64,000 bases of DNA from Novosphingobium sp. 28-62-57 (GTDB taxonomy: Bacteria > Pseudomonadota > Alphaproteobacteria > Sphingomonadales > Sphingomonadaceae). Position numbers and translations under genes: made by a program. Below the pieces are notes generated by a model. It made no database searches. It was not told where the DNA came from and saw nothing but the letters and a program-made list of their open reading frames with translations. The stretch is taken from the NCBI GenBank assembly GCA_002256985.1, contig NCGO01000001.1, positions 186,001 to 250,000 of the forward strand. Direction: 5' to 3'. This document shows positions 52,032 to 60,669 of this stretch, in pieces (the first letter of the stretch is position 1; each line of letters opens with the position of its first letter).

Positions 52032-53846
52032 TTGGCTGACGAAACTCCCCTCGACCGTTTCCGGGCAGTGCTGACCGGCACGGCCCGCGCCATTTCGCTC
52101 GATCCCGAGGTAGAAGTGGCGTGGACGGCTGATGCGCCGGTGCAGTCTGGCCAATCGATGCGCGTGCCGATGCCGGGGCGGCAGTTGCCGGCAGAGCAAG
52201 TGGCCGAAGCGCGCGGCCATGCCGATTCGATGGCGCTGCGCCTGCGCCATCACAACGCCGCGCTGCATGGCCGCCATGCGCCGGGCGAAGTGCTTGCCCG
52301 CGCCTGTTATGATGCGATCGAACAGGTGCGCTATGAAGCGCTGGGGGCCAATGCCTATGCCGGCATGCGCGCCAATCTGAACGCGGCGGTGGGCGTGCGC
52401 ACGGCGTCTGATCCTATTGCCCGCGCGTCCAAGCCCGAAGAGGTGCCGCTGCCCACCGCGCTGGCGCTGTTGCTGCGCGAAAAGCTGACAGGCGCAGAAG
52501 CGCCCGAATCTGCACAGACCGGCATGGCAATGGTGCGCAGCTGGATCGAAAGCCGGGTCGGCAACGATGTCGAAGCGCTGGCGCTCTCGCTCGATGATCA
52601 GCGCGCGTTTCAGCAGATCGCGCTCGATATGTTGCAGCATCTGGACCTGACGCAATCCGCCAGCGAAGATGATGACAACAGTCAGGAAGACGAAGGCGAG
52701 GATCAGGAGGACGAGGGCGAGGAAGAGCCTACCAGCTCCGACGATCAGGAGCAGCAACCGTCTGAAATGGCGGGCGATACCAGCGAGGGTGACGAAGATT
52801 CGGACACCGAGCAGGAGATGGACGAGCAGGAAGACTCTGCCGATTCCGACATGGCTGACGAGGGTGAAGAGGGCATGCTGCCCACACGCCCCAACCGTCC
52901 TTGGACCGATCTGCCCGAAAACTTCGATTACAAGGCCTATACCAGCCAGTTTGACGAAGTGGTTTCCGCCACCGAGCTGTGCGACGAGGAAGAGCTGACG
53001 CGGCTGCGCGCCTATCTCGACACGCAGTTGAAGGGCCTGCAGGGCGTGGTCACGCGGCTGGCCAACCGGTTGCAGCGCCGCCTTATGGCGCAGCAGAACC
53101 GGTCATGGGATTTCGATCAGGAAGAAGGCCTGCTCGATGCAGCACGGCTGGCGCGCGTGGTGATCTCGCCCGGCCATTCGCTGTCCTACAAGATCGAACG
53201 CGACGTTGAGTTCAAGGACACCATCGTCACGCTGCTGATCGACAATTCAGGATCGATGCGCGGACGGCCGATCTCCATCGCGGCCATCAGCGCCGACATT
53301 CTGGCGCGCACGCTGGAGCGCTGCGGCGTAAAGACCGAAGTTCTGGGCTTTACCACCCGCGCATGGAAGGGCGGGCAGAGCCGCGAGGCGTGGCTGGCAG
53401 GCGGCAAACCCGCACAGCCTGGCCGCCTCAACGATCTGCGCCACATCGTCTACAAGAAAGCCGACGAGCCATGGCGCCGCGCGCGCCGCAACCTTGGCCT
53501 GATGATGCGCGAAGGCCTGCTGAAGGAAAATATCGACGGCGAAGCGCTGATGTGGGCGCACAGCCGCCTGCTGGCACGGCCCGAAGACCGCCGCATCCTG
53601 ATGGTCATTTCCGATGGCGCACCGGTGGATGATTCGACGCTGTCGGTGAACAATGCGGGTTATCTTGAGCAGCATTTGCGCAAGGTGATCGAGTGGATCG
53701 AAAAATCATCGCCGATCCAGCTTGTCGCCATCGGCATCGGCCACGATGTGACGCGCTACTATCGCCGCGCGGTGACGATCATGGACGCCGAGCAGCTTGG
53801 CGGCACGATCATCGAGCAACTGGCTGATCTATTTGAGGACGAGTAA
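52032..53846 (+). CDS. cobT: Cobaltochelatase subunit CobT
   Basis: A 604-residue CobT, which with CobN and CobS inserts cobalt into hydrogenobyrinate diamide during aerobic cobalamin synthesis. The start is TTG at 52032 ([17 protein letters not shown]), with GAAGGCAGG upstream; no in-frame ATG fits. N-terminal [20 protein letters not shown] precedes a strongly acidic low-complexity linker (about residues 213-280, rich in Asp, Glu and Ser). The C-terminal von Willebrand A domain has the MIDAS motif [18 protein letters not shown]. CobS usually lies next to CobT, but here it is not in the window. Confidence 0.92.
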   Translation: MADETPLDRFRAVLTGTARAISLDPEVEVAWTADAPVQSGQSMRVPMPGRQLPAEQVAEARGHADSMALRLRHHNAALHGRHAPGEVLARACYDAIEQVRYEALGANAYAGMRANLNAAVGVRTASDPIARASKPEEVPLPTALALLLREKLTGAEAPESAQTGMAMVRSWIESRVGNDVEALALSLDDQRAFQQIALDMLQHLDLTQSASEDDDNSQEDEGEDQEDEGEEEPTSSDDQEQQPSEMAGDTSEGDEDSDTEQEMDEQEDSADSDMADEGEEGMLPTRPNRPWTDLPENFDYKAYTSQFDEVVSATELCDEEELTRLRAYLDTQLKGLQGVVTRLANRLQRRLMAQQNRSWDFDQEEGLLDAARLARVVISPGHSLSYKIERDVEFKDTIVTLLIDNSGSMRGRPISIAAISADILARTLERCGVKTEVLGFTTRAWKGGQSREAWLAGGKPAQPGRLNDLRHIVYKKADEPWRRARRNLGLMMREGLLKENIDGEALMWAHSRLLARPEDRRILMVISDGAPVDDSTLSVNNAGYLEQHLRKVIEWIEKSSPIQLVAIGIGHDVTRYYRRAVTIMDAEQLGGTIIEQLADLFEDE

Positions 53847-53902
53847 TTTTCCTCAGCCAATCCGACTTGTCATTGTCATGACAAGTCGGCAGATGATGAC
53901 AC

Positions 53903-54568
53903 ATGGGGTGGACGTTCAGAAGCTATGTCACGGGCGCAATTGCGCTTTGTTTGGCAGGACCATTATCGGTTACGGTCTTCGCACAAGAAGCCATTAGCGG
54001 CGCTGGGCAAGACAGCTCTCCACGATCTGCTGCTTCCACCATATCAATCCCCGCTTTGACCCCAGTCGAAATCGCAATAGATGCGCCACTTGGCAGCAAG
54101 TTGAGCAAGACGGGCGAACTGTTCTCATTTCATCTGGCCAAGCCGATCATACTCGATGGCATCGAGGTAATACCCGCTGGCACGACCGGACAGGGTGAGG
54201 TGATTCATGCAAAGAAGGGGGGCGGTGGCGGCGCTCCGGGCGAACTGGTGCTTGCCGCTCGATATCTCCAGGTCGGTGATCGACAGCTGCGTTTGCGCTC
54301 GCTCAAACTGGAAGCCATCGGCCTCGACAATATGGGGACGGTGGTCGGCCTGAATGCGGTAGCCGCTGGCACGATCCCCCTCGCCGGAATGATCGGCCTC
54401 TTCATCAATGGGGGTGAGAAAAATCTCGCCAAGGGGACGATTTTGCCTGCCAAAACGGCGGAAGCCTTTGCCATTGAAATGCCTGCGCCTGCGGGCAAGG
54501 CTGAACAACCAATCACATTGGAATCGACGGCTGGCAATGGTGCCGCGTCACAGGGAAGGGGTAACTGA
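53903..54568 (+). CDS. Secreted protein of unknown function
   Basis: A 221-residue exported protein with a signal peptide (GAIALCLAGPLSVTVFAQ). The mature part has ITIPALTPVEIAIDAPLGSK-like text (PALTPVEIAIDAPLGSKLSK), a glycine run KKGGGGGAPGEL, and a second hydrophobic stretch AAGTIPLAGMIGLFINGG. The pattern recalls small periplasmic beta-rich proteins, but I cannot name the family. Its stop overlaps the next gene's ATG by one base (TGATG), so the two secreted proteins are made together. Confidence 0.7.
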   Translation: MGWTFRSYVTGAIALCLAGPLSVTVFAQEAISGAGQDSSPRSAASTISIPALTPVEIAIDAPLGSKLSKTGELFSFHLAKPIILDGIEVIPAGTTGQGEVIHAKKGGGGGAPGELVLAARYLQVGDRQLRLRSLKLEAIGLDNMGTVVGLNAVAAGTIPLAGMIGLFINGGEKNLAKGTILPAKTAEAFAIEMPAPAGKAEQPITLESTAGNGAASQGRGN

Positions 54569-55083
54569 TGAAGAAATCAACTGTGCGCATGTTGAGCGCA
54601 GCAATCGCTGTAGCGACAATTCCCGCTGCGGCTTCCAGCGTGATGGCCGCTGACAAGGCTCCGGTCGTCATCCCGCCGCCGCCTGCTGGCAAGGGCCAGA
54701 TCGTGTTCTACCGCACCGGCACGATCATGGGCGCGGCGATGGGTTGTGCTGTGAACGAAAACGGCCAGAAGATCAGTTCACTGGGTGCCGGACGCTATTT
54801 CCTTCTGGTGACCGAGCCGGGCCGCCACGAATATACCGTGAAGAGCGAAGCCAAGGACGTGCTGGCGCTTCAGGTCGAGGCCGACGAAACGCAATATGCC
54901 ATGTGCAAGATCAAGATGGGCATCATGGCCGGACGCCCCGATCTTCGCCCGTCGACCGAGGCTGACTTCGTCAAGTCCAGCACTGACCGCTTGGTCGATG
55001 CCGAGGACATGGGCCCCGGACCGGGCGCTCTTCGGCCCGAAGAGGTTGCTGCCGCCGTTGCCGCGATGAAGGCCAAGGGCTGA
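54568..55083 (+). CDS. Secreted DUF2846-like protein
   Basis: A 171-residue exported protein. The signal peptide ends near SSVMAADK. The mature text GKGQIVFYRTGTIMGAAMGC, FLLVTEPGRHEYTVKSEAKD and LQVEADETQYAMCKIKMGIM follows the DUF2846 pattern of small periplasmic or lipid-linked proteins with a short beta-sandwich. It lacks a lipobox. It overlaps the secreted protein gene upstream and probably works with it. The role is unknown. Confidence 0.78.
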   Translation: MKKSTVRMLSAAIAVATIPAAASSVMAADKAPVVIPPPPAGKGQIVFYRTGTIMGAAMGCAVNENGQKISSLGAGRYFLLVTEPGRHEYTVKSEAKDVLALQVEADETQYAMCKIKMGIMAGRPDLRPSTEADFVKSSTDRLVDAEDMGPGPGALRPEEVAAAVAAMKAKG

Positions 55084-55142
55084 GTTATACGCTTGCGCAT
55101 GGCGGGTTGACGCCGGTTCCTTAACCGGGCAGTTAATCCGCC

Positions 55143-55814
55143 ATGAGCACCATGACCGTTAGCGAAGCCGTCCTTTCCCGCCGTTCGATCCGGGTGTTCA
55201 AGCCCGATCCCGTGCCGCTGGAAGTGCTGCAGCGGGTGATGGACAAGGCGCGGTGGGCGCCTTCGGGGTGCAATTTCCAGCCGTGGGAAGCCACGATTGC
55301 CACCGGTGCGCCGCTGGCGGAACTGCAGGCCAAGATGCTGGTCTCGCCCATGCAGGACCCGATCGAATATTCGTGGTCGCAGCCCGAAGTGATCCCCGAA
55401 TGCAAGGCCCGCCTGCAGGAAGTGGGCAAGGCCATGTATCAGGCCATGGCGATTGAGCGTGGCGATGGCGATGCACGCAGCGATTTTGTGCGCAACAATG
55501 TGACTTCGTTCGGCGCGCCTGCGGTGCTGCTATGCTATTTCGACCGGCGCATGGGTTCGCCGCAGTGGTCGGACGTGGGCATGTGGTTACAGACGATCAT
55601 GCTGCTGCTGCGCGAAGAGGGCCTCGATTCCTGCCCGCAGGAATTCCTCGCGATGCACGCCCGGCTGATCAAGGACTTCATCGGCGTTTCGGATGAAACG
55701 CACATCTTCTTCTGCGGCATGGCCATCGGCTATCGCGTGGAAGAGGCCAGCGTGAACAATTTCCCGCGCGACCGCGAGCCTGTGGAAGGCAACGTCCGCT
55801 TCCTCGGCTTCTGA
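55143..55814 (+). CDS. Nitroreductase-family flavoprotein
   Basis: A 223-residue FMN-dependent nitroreductase. VSEAVLSRRSIRVFKPDPVP is the conserved FMN-phosphate-binding start; KARWAPSGCNFQPWEATIAT, DVGMWLQTIMLLLREEGLDS and FFCGMAIGYRVEEASVNNFP follow. It likely reduces nitroaromatics, quinones or enones with NAD(P)H as a dimer. It is transcribed alone, with 59 bases to the gene upstream. The physiological substrate is not evident. Confidence 0.9.
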   Translation: MSTMTVSEAVLSRRSIRVFKPDPVPLEVLQRVMDKARWAPSGCNFQPWEATIATGAPLAELQAKMLVSPMQDPIEYSWSQPEVIPECKARLQEVGKAMYQAMAIERGDGDARSDFVRNNVTSFGAPAVLLCYFDRRMGSPQWSDVGMWLQTIMLLLREEGLDSCPQEFLAMHARLIKDFIGVSDETHIFFCGMAIGYRVEEASVNNFPRDREPVEGNVRFLGF

Positions 55815-55963
55815 TTGCTCCGCTATCGCTGCGTTGACCATTGGCACTGCGGCAACAATCCGCCTAAGCAGGGGGTGAGGCGCACCAGCGTCCATCGGGG
55901 TCTGCAGCAGGGTTGAGCACAAGCGCGCTTTATCGTGTAGCTCTTGCGGATTGGGGGCGACAA

Positions 55964-58009
55964 ATGCCGTGGCGGAACGAGGGGACCGAGGCCGGGGTCA
56001 GCGACATTCGCCGCACCGCCTTGCGCGGGCTGGGCCAGCTTGGGGTGCAGCGCATTGTCGTGGCGCTGGGGCTTATCGTATTTGCGCTGTTCATCGCCTT
56101 TAGCAGCTGGCGCTTGCCGCTGCTGCGCGATGCCGAAGCCGCGCTCTATGATCTGCGCGCGGCCACTTTCGCCCCGCCAGCCGATACCGACAAACGCGTG
56201 GCGCTGGTGGTCTATACTGCCGACACCAACCGCGCGACCGGGCAGATCTCGCCAGTAGACCGCACCATTCTGGCCAAGGCACTGACGGAGATCGACAAGC
56301 TGGGGGCCAAGGGCATCGGCATCGACGTGCTGTTTGACAGCCCGCAAGACGATGACGAGCTGCTGCGCGCCTCGCTCAAAGCCATGCAGACGCCGGTTTT
56401 TCTCGCTTATGCTGACAATCGCACCAACCCCGAAGCAATCACGTATGAGCAGGAGCAGGACCTGCGGGCGTTCCAGCAGAGCGTGAAAACGCCGAAGGTC
56501 GGCCCGGCCTCGATCCTGCTGGAAACCGATGCCGATGGCGTGGCGCGGCGCTGGCCCCGGCAGTATCCGGGCCTGCCGCCGCTACTTTCGCTGGCGCTGA
56601 CACAGAATGGCGCGCAGGCCGACCCGCGCTTTGCCACATATACCGGCCCGATCCGCTACCGTGTGCCAACGGCGAGCGACCGTCCGGTGTTTGACAAGAT
56701 TCCCATCGATCTGCTGGCCGACCCGGATACCGCGCCCTTCGTGGCCGAGGTGATCAAGGATCGTTACGTGCTGATCGGCGGCGATTTTGCCGACTTTGAC
56801 CAGTTCGACACGCCGTTCAGCCGCACCGGCAATCCGGTGACGGGTGAGACGCAGATGATCGGGGTGGAAGTCCATGCCTCAATGCTCGCACAACTGCTGG
56901 ACAAGGCGTGGAAAGCGCCGCCGTCGGTTTGGGCAAGGGCGCTGGCCGCGCTGCTGGCGGTGGGGCTGGGCGTGGCGACGGCTGCGGCGCAGGCGCGCAC
57001 CTGGGTGCTGGCGCTGGCGGTGCTGGCACAGTTTGCGGCGTTTCTGGTGGTGCCCTTTGTGGTGGAGCGGGCAGGCCATGACACGCTCGATCTGCCCGCC
57101 ACTGGCTGGCTGGTCGGCTGGCTGATCGCGTTCACCGCGGTGAGTTCGGCCTTGCGCGCCATCAACGCGGCGCAGCGCGAATTTGCGCAAGGCGCGCTGG
57201 GCAAATACCTGCCGCGATCAGTTGCCGCAGAAATCATGCGCAATCCTGAGCGGCTTTCGCTCCACGGCGAAAAGCGGCAAATCTTCTGCCTGTTCAGCGA
57301 TCTTGAAGGCTTTACCAAGCTGACCCACGCGGTCGAACCGGAAATGATCGCGCGGCTGCTGAACGATTACCTCGACCGGTTGAGTGCTGTGGTGCTGGAA
57401 TATGGCGGTACGCTCGACAAGTTCGTCGGCGATGCGGTGGTAGCCTTCTGGGGTGCGCCAATTGCCTACCCGGATGATGGAGAGCGTGCCGTCAGGGCGG
57501 CTTGGGCCATGTATCTGGCCGGCGAGGAATTCCGCAAGGCGGTGCCTGAAGGTGTGCCGCCCATTGGCCGCACCCGCGTGGGCGTCCACTTTGGCGAGGC
57601 TGTGGTCGGCAATTTCGGGGGCGAGGGGCGCATTCAATACACCGCGCTGGGCGATGCGATGAACACCGCTGCCCGGCTCGAAGGCGCAAACAAGACGCTC
57701 GATACCAAAGTGTTGGTTAGCCGCGAAGCAGCCGAGCGGTCGGGGCTGGACTGGTTCCGGCCCATGGGCGAAGTCGTATTGCGCGGGCGGGCAACGCCGG
57801 TGCAAGTGTTTGAACCAGTGCCGGACATGCTGCCTGAACAGCGCGCACATTCGGCGGAACTGCTCAGTGCCCATTCAGCGGGTGATGCGCAGCGTGTGCA
57901 GGCCCTCACAGACGCGCTGCGCGATTCGGTGCAGGGGGATGAGGCATTGGCGAATTTGATCGCGCGGCTGCAAACGTCGCATGAAGGAGAGAGTTATGGG
58001 CTGGGTTGA
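55964..58009 (+). CDS. CHASE2-domain adenylate/guanylate cyclase
   Basis: A 681-residue membrane cyclase. ATG 55964 is preferred because GGGGG lies 7 bases before it; an in-frame TTG at 55913 has no good site. One N-terminal transmembrane helix (IVVALGLIVFALFIAF) precedes a periplasmic CHASE2 domain (about residues 60-330: KLGAKGIGIDVLFDS, VLIGGDFADFDQFDTPFSR). Two or three helices follow (about 340-410). The class III catalytic domain begins QIFCLFSDLEGFTKLTHAVE with the first metal Asp; the second is in GTLDKFVGDAVVAFWGAP. GEAVVGNFGGEGRIQYTALG is also conserved. It senses an unknown extracytoplasmic signal and makes cAMP (or cGMP). It overlaps the next gene by 14 bases. Confidence 0.92.
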   Translation: MPWRNEGTEAGVSDIRRTALRGLGQLGVQRIVVALGLIVFALFIAFSSWRLPLLRDAEAALYDLRAATFAPPADTDKRVALVVYTADTNRATGQISPVDRTILAKALTEIDKLGAKGIGIDVLFDSPQDDDELLRASLKAMQTPVFLAYADNRTNPEAITYEQEQDLRAFQQSVKTPKVGPASILLETDADGVARRWPRQYPGLPPLLSLALTQNGAQADPRFATYTGPIRYRVPTASDRPVFDKIPIDLLADPDTAPFVAEVIKDRYVLIGGDFADFDQFDTPFSRTGNPVTGETQMIGVEVHASMLAQLLDKAWKAPPSVWARALAALLAVGLGVATAAAQARTWVLALAVLAQFAAFLVVPFVVERAGHDTLDLPATGWLVGWLIAFTAVSSALRAINAAQREFAQGALGKYLPRSVAAEIMRNPERLSLHGEKRQIFCLFSDLEGFTKLTHAVEPEMIARLLNDYLDRLSAVVLEYGGTLDKFVGDAVVAFWGAPIAYPDDGERAVRAAWAMYLAGEEFRKAVPEGVPPIGRTRVGVHFGEAVVGNFGGEGRIQYTALGDAMNTAARLEGANKTLDTKVLVSREAAERSGLDWFRPMGEVVLRGRATPVQVFEPVPDMLPEQRAHSAELLSAHSAGDAQRVQALTDALRDSVQGDEALANLIARLQTSHEGESYGLG

Positions 58010-58775
58010 TCGCAAGCAACTGCGCGCAGGGGTTGCGGGCATCGTGGCGCTGGCGGGCGTGGCATTTGCTGGTGCAGCACTGGCGCAATCGGTCGTCGTG
58101 CGCTCAACCGGGCCTTCGGCGGCGGCCTATCCGCAGGGCAAGAAACTGCCCGCCAATGCCACGGTCGTGCTCAAGGGTGGCGATCAGGTGACCGTGCTCG
58201 ACAAATCGGGCACGCGGGTGCTGGCCGGGCCGGGGACGTTCACGCTGAACGGCACGGTCAATCGCGATGGCGGCGGCGCGACGGCGCTGGCGGCGATGAT
58301 GGCGCGCGGCGGCGCAGTGCGCACGCGCACCGGGGCCGTGCGCGGCGATGGCGCAGCGCCCGTTGCGGCTGTGCCGAGCAAGCCTTCGAACGTCTGGCAT
58401 ATCGATGTCACCAAGGGTGGCGCCTATTGCGTGGCCGACCCGGCAACGCTGGTGCTGTGGCGGCCCGATACCACGCTGGATGGTATCGGCACCTTGCAAT
58501 CGCCCGATGGCACCACGGCAGACGTAAACTGGCGCGCGGGCAATCCGCTCAAGCTCTGGCCCGCTGCCAGCCTGCCACTGGCCGATGGACAGACGTACAC
58601 GTTCAGCAGCCCGGTGGGCGCGCCGGTGAAGATCCGCACGATGCTGCTCGGCACCGTGCCGACCGACGAGGTTGAGGCTGCCGCTGCCATGGCGGACAAG
58701 GGCTGCACCGCGCAGCTTGATCTGCTGGCCAGCCTTGCCAGTGCAGGGCAAGCCGGGGTTCCTGCCCAGCCATAG
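57996..58775 (+). CDS. Exported FecR-like partner of the CHASE2 cyclase
   Basis: A 259-residue exported protein with a signal peptide (GIVALAGVAFAGAALAQ). The N-terminal mature part (YPQGKKLPANATVVLKGGDQ, VTVLDKSGTRVLAGPGTFTL) has the alternating beta pattern of FecR-like domains often found beside CHASE2 cyclases. The C-terminal part is unassigned and includes two cysteines. ATG 57996 has GGAGAGAG just upstream and lies inside the cyclase 3' end, so the two are translationally coupled. A role in presenting the signal to CHASE2 is plausible but inferred. Confidence 0.78.
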   Translation: MGWVDRKQLRAGVAGIVALAGVAFAGAALAQSVVVRSTGPSAAAYPQGKKLPANATVVLKGGDQVTVLDKSGTRVLAGPGTFTLNGTVNRDGGGATALAAMMARGGAVRTRTGAVRGDGAAPVAAVPSKPSNVWHIDVTKGGAYCVADPATLVLWRPDTTLDGIGTLQSPDGTTADVNWRAGNPLKLWPAASLPLADGQTYTFSSPVGAPVKIRTMLLGTVPTDEVEAAAAMADKGCTAQLDLLASLASAGQAGVPAQP

Positions 58776-58823
58776 GCCGAATGACTTGACCGGGGGGCAG
58801 GGTGCGGGGCAAGGCTCTCGCCC

Positions 58824-60644
58824 ATGTCTGATGTTCCCGCACCCGCCGCACCGCTGAAGCTGTTCAACAGCCTGACCCGCCAGTTGGAAGAGTTCCAGCC
58901 GGTCCATACCGGCGAAGCGCGCGTCTATTCCTGCGGGCCAACGGTCTATAACTACCCGCACATCGGCAACATGCGCGCTTATGTCTTTGCCGACATTCTG
59001 GGCCGCACGCTGTCGTTCAAGGGCTACAAGCTCACCCATGTCATCAACATCACCGATGTGGGCCATCTGACCGACGATGCCGATGCGGGCGAGGACAAGA
59101 TGGAGAAAATGGCCCGCACTGAAGCGAAGTCCATCTGGGACATCGCGCAGCACTATACGCAGGCCTACTGGGAAGACATCAAGGCGCTGAACATCCGCCA
59201 GCCCGCGCGCTGGACAATTGCCACTGAATACGTGCCGCAGATGATCCAGTTTGCTGAACGGATCGCGGACAAGCACTGCTACGAACTCGACAGTGGGCTC
59301 TATTTCGATGTTTCGACTGTTGAGAACTACGGGCGGCTTGGCGGCATAAAATCTGAACTTGCCATAGAGATGAGGCAGCTTGTTAGGCGGTTGGGGGACA
59401 TTTCGCACGATGGAACGGATGCGTTCTCAATTAAGATGCGGATTTACGAAGAGGTGGAGAATTTTGTCGAACTTTTAGTCAGGCTGAAGAATGAATCGGC
59501 AGCAAAAGATAAATATCAAGATTTCATCGATCTTTGGAAATCAACTCCTTCGCCAGACAACAACGAGTTCAACGATAAATTTTCAGAAACATTGGCGGAA
59601 GTTAAAAAATTTTTAGAATCTGCTAAAGCTGAGGCGCGGATCGAAGAGGTTAAGGGAAAGCGTAACGAGGAAGATTTCGCAATCTGGCGCAAGACTCCGC
59701 CGGGCGAGAAGCGCCAGATGGAATGGGATTCGCCGTGGGGGAAGGGCGCTCCGGGCTGGCATCTGGAATGCTCGGTCATGTCGGGCGAAGTGCTCGGCTT
59801 TCCGTTCGATATCCACACCGGCGGCATCGATCACCGCGAAATCCACCACCCTTCCGAGATTGCGCAGAACCAGGCGTTCTGCTGCGCGGGAGGCCTCGAT
59901 CTGCCCGCCAATTCGGGCGCGCGGGTGTGGATGCACAACAACTTCCTCGTCGAACGTTCGGGCAAGATGAGCAAGTCATCAGGCGAGTTCCTGCGGCTGC
60001 AACTGCTGATCGACAAAGGCTACCACCCGCTCGCCTACCGCATGATGTGCCTGCAGGCGCATTATCGGTCTGAGCTGGAGTTTTCGTGGGACGGGCTGGG
60101 CGCGGCGCTGACGCGGTTGAAGCGGATGTTGATGGCCATCGAGCAGTTGAAGGCGCGCATTCCTCCCCCAACGGGGGAGGGGGACCACCCGCAGGGTGGT
60201 GGAGGGGCACCCTCCGTCACGCACGACGGTGCCCCTCCACCATCTGCGATGTTCCCCCTCCCCGTGCCGGGGAGGAAGTTCACGCCATTCCTCGAACGCT
60301 TTGAATCCGCCGTTTCGGACGACCTCAACACGCCTGTTGCACTGACCGTGTTCGAGGAGGTGCTTGCGCTCAAGAAAGTTGATCCGGCGGAAAAGCTGGC
60401 GGCGCTTGCGGCTATGGATGCGGTTCTGGGCCTTGGTTTTCTAACGCTGGAACGTGCAGAGTTGCGGCTCAGGCCGAAGGGGGTTGAGACAGAGACGGCA
60501 GAAATTGAAGCAACTCTCGCAGCCCGCAAAGCTGCCCGCGCCGACAAAGACTTCGCCCGCTCCGACGCTCTGCGCGATGAACTCTCCGCCAAGGGCGTCG
60601 AAGTCATGGACGGCGATCCGCTTGGTTGGGAGTGGAAGCTGTGA
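58824..60644 (+). CDS. cysS: Cysteinyl-tRNA synthetase with two in-frame insertions
   Basis: A 606-residue cysteinyl-tRNA synthetase; the family is normally about 460-500 residues. Essential parts are intact: zinc and substrate Cys in VYSCGPTVYNYPHIGNMRAY (C37; HIGN 46-49), the zinc Cys/His in GWHLECSVMSGEVLG and HTGGIDHREIHHPSEIAQNQ, and GKMSKSSGEF (KMSKS 381-385). The extra length has two causes. Residues about 175-278 are an AT-rich helical insertion between YGRLGG and EDFAIWRKTPPGEK. Residues about 446-485 are an in-frame copy of palindrome R2, in the linker before FLERFESAVSDDLNTP. No stop or frameshift is seen, so the protein is probably functional. No second cysS is in the window. Confidence 0.93.
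   Translation: MSDVPAPAAPLKLFNSLTRQLEEFQPVHTGEARVYSCGPTVYNYPHIGNMRAYVFADILGRTLSFKGYKLTHVINITDVGHLTDDADAGEDKMEKMARTEAKSIWDIAQHYTQAYWEDIKALNIRQPARWTIATEYVPQMIQFAERIADKHCYELDSGLYFDVSTVENYGRLGGIKSELAIEMRQLVRRLGDISHDGTDAFSIKMRIYEEVENFVELLVRLKNESAAKDKYQDFIDLWKSTPSPDNNEFNDKFSETLAEVKKFLESAKAEARIEEVKGKRNEEDFAIWRKTPPGEKRQMEWDSPWGKGAPGWHLECSVMSGEVLGFPFDIHTGGIDHREIHHPSEIAQNQAFCCAGGLDLPANSGARVWMHNNFLVERSGKMSKSSGEFLRLQLLIDKGYHPLAYRMMCLQAHYRSELEFSWDGLGAALTRLKRMLMAIEQLKARIPPPTGEGDHPQGGGGAPSVTHDGAPPPSAMFPLPVPGRKFTPFLERFESAVSDDLNTPVALTVFEEVLALKKVDPAEKLAALAAMDAVLGLGFLTLERAELRLRPKGVETETAEIEATLAARKAARADKDFARSDALRDELSAKGVEVMDGDPLGWEWKL
59345..59665 (+). other. AT-rich in-frame insertion in cysS
   Basis: The base composition changes sharply: 21, 23 and 23 of each 60 bases are G or C at 59461-59520, 59521-59580 and 59581-59640, against GC-rich flanks. 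The encoded text (IYEEVENFVELLVRLKNES, FSETLAEVKKFLESAKAEA) is strongly helical and Lys/Glu-rich. Family members have only about 15-20 residues here. Boundaries are approximate. Confidence 0.8.
60159..60277. repeat. Palindromic repeat family R2, copy in frame inside cysS
   Basis: Outer ends ATTCCTCCCC and GGGGAGGAA with the inner stem TGGTGGAGGGGCAC / GTGCCCCTCCACCA, as in the intergenic copy at 2559-2684. It is translated as a proline- and glycine-rich segment (PPPTGEGDHPQGGGGAPS and on) of about 40 residues. Confidence 0.9.
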
Positions 60645-60669
60645 TGTATTCTCAGAAAGCCGAAGTCCT

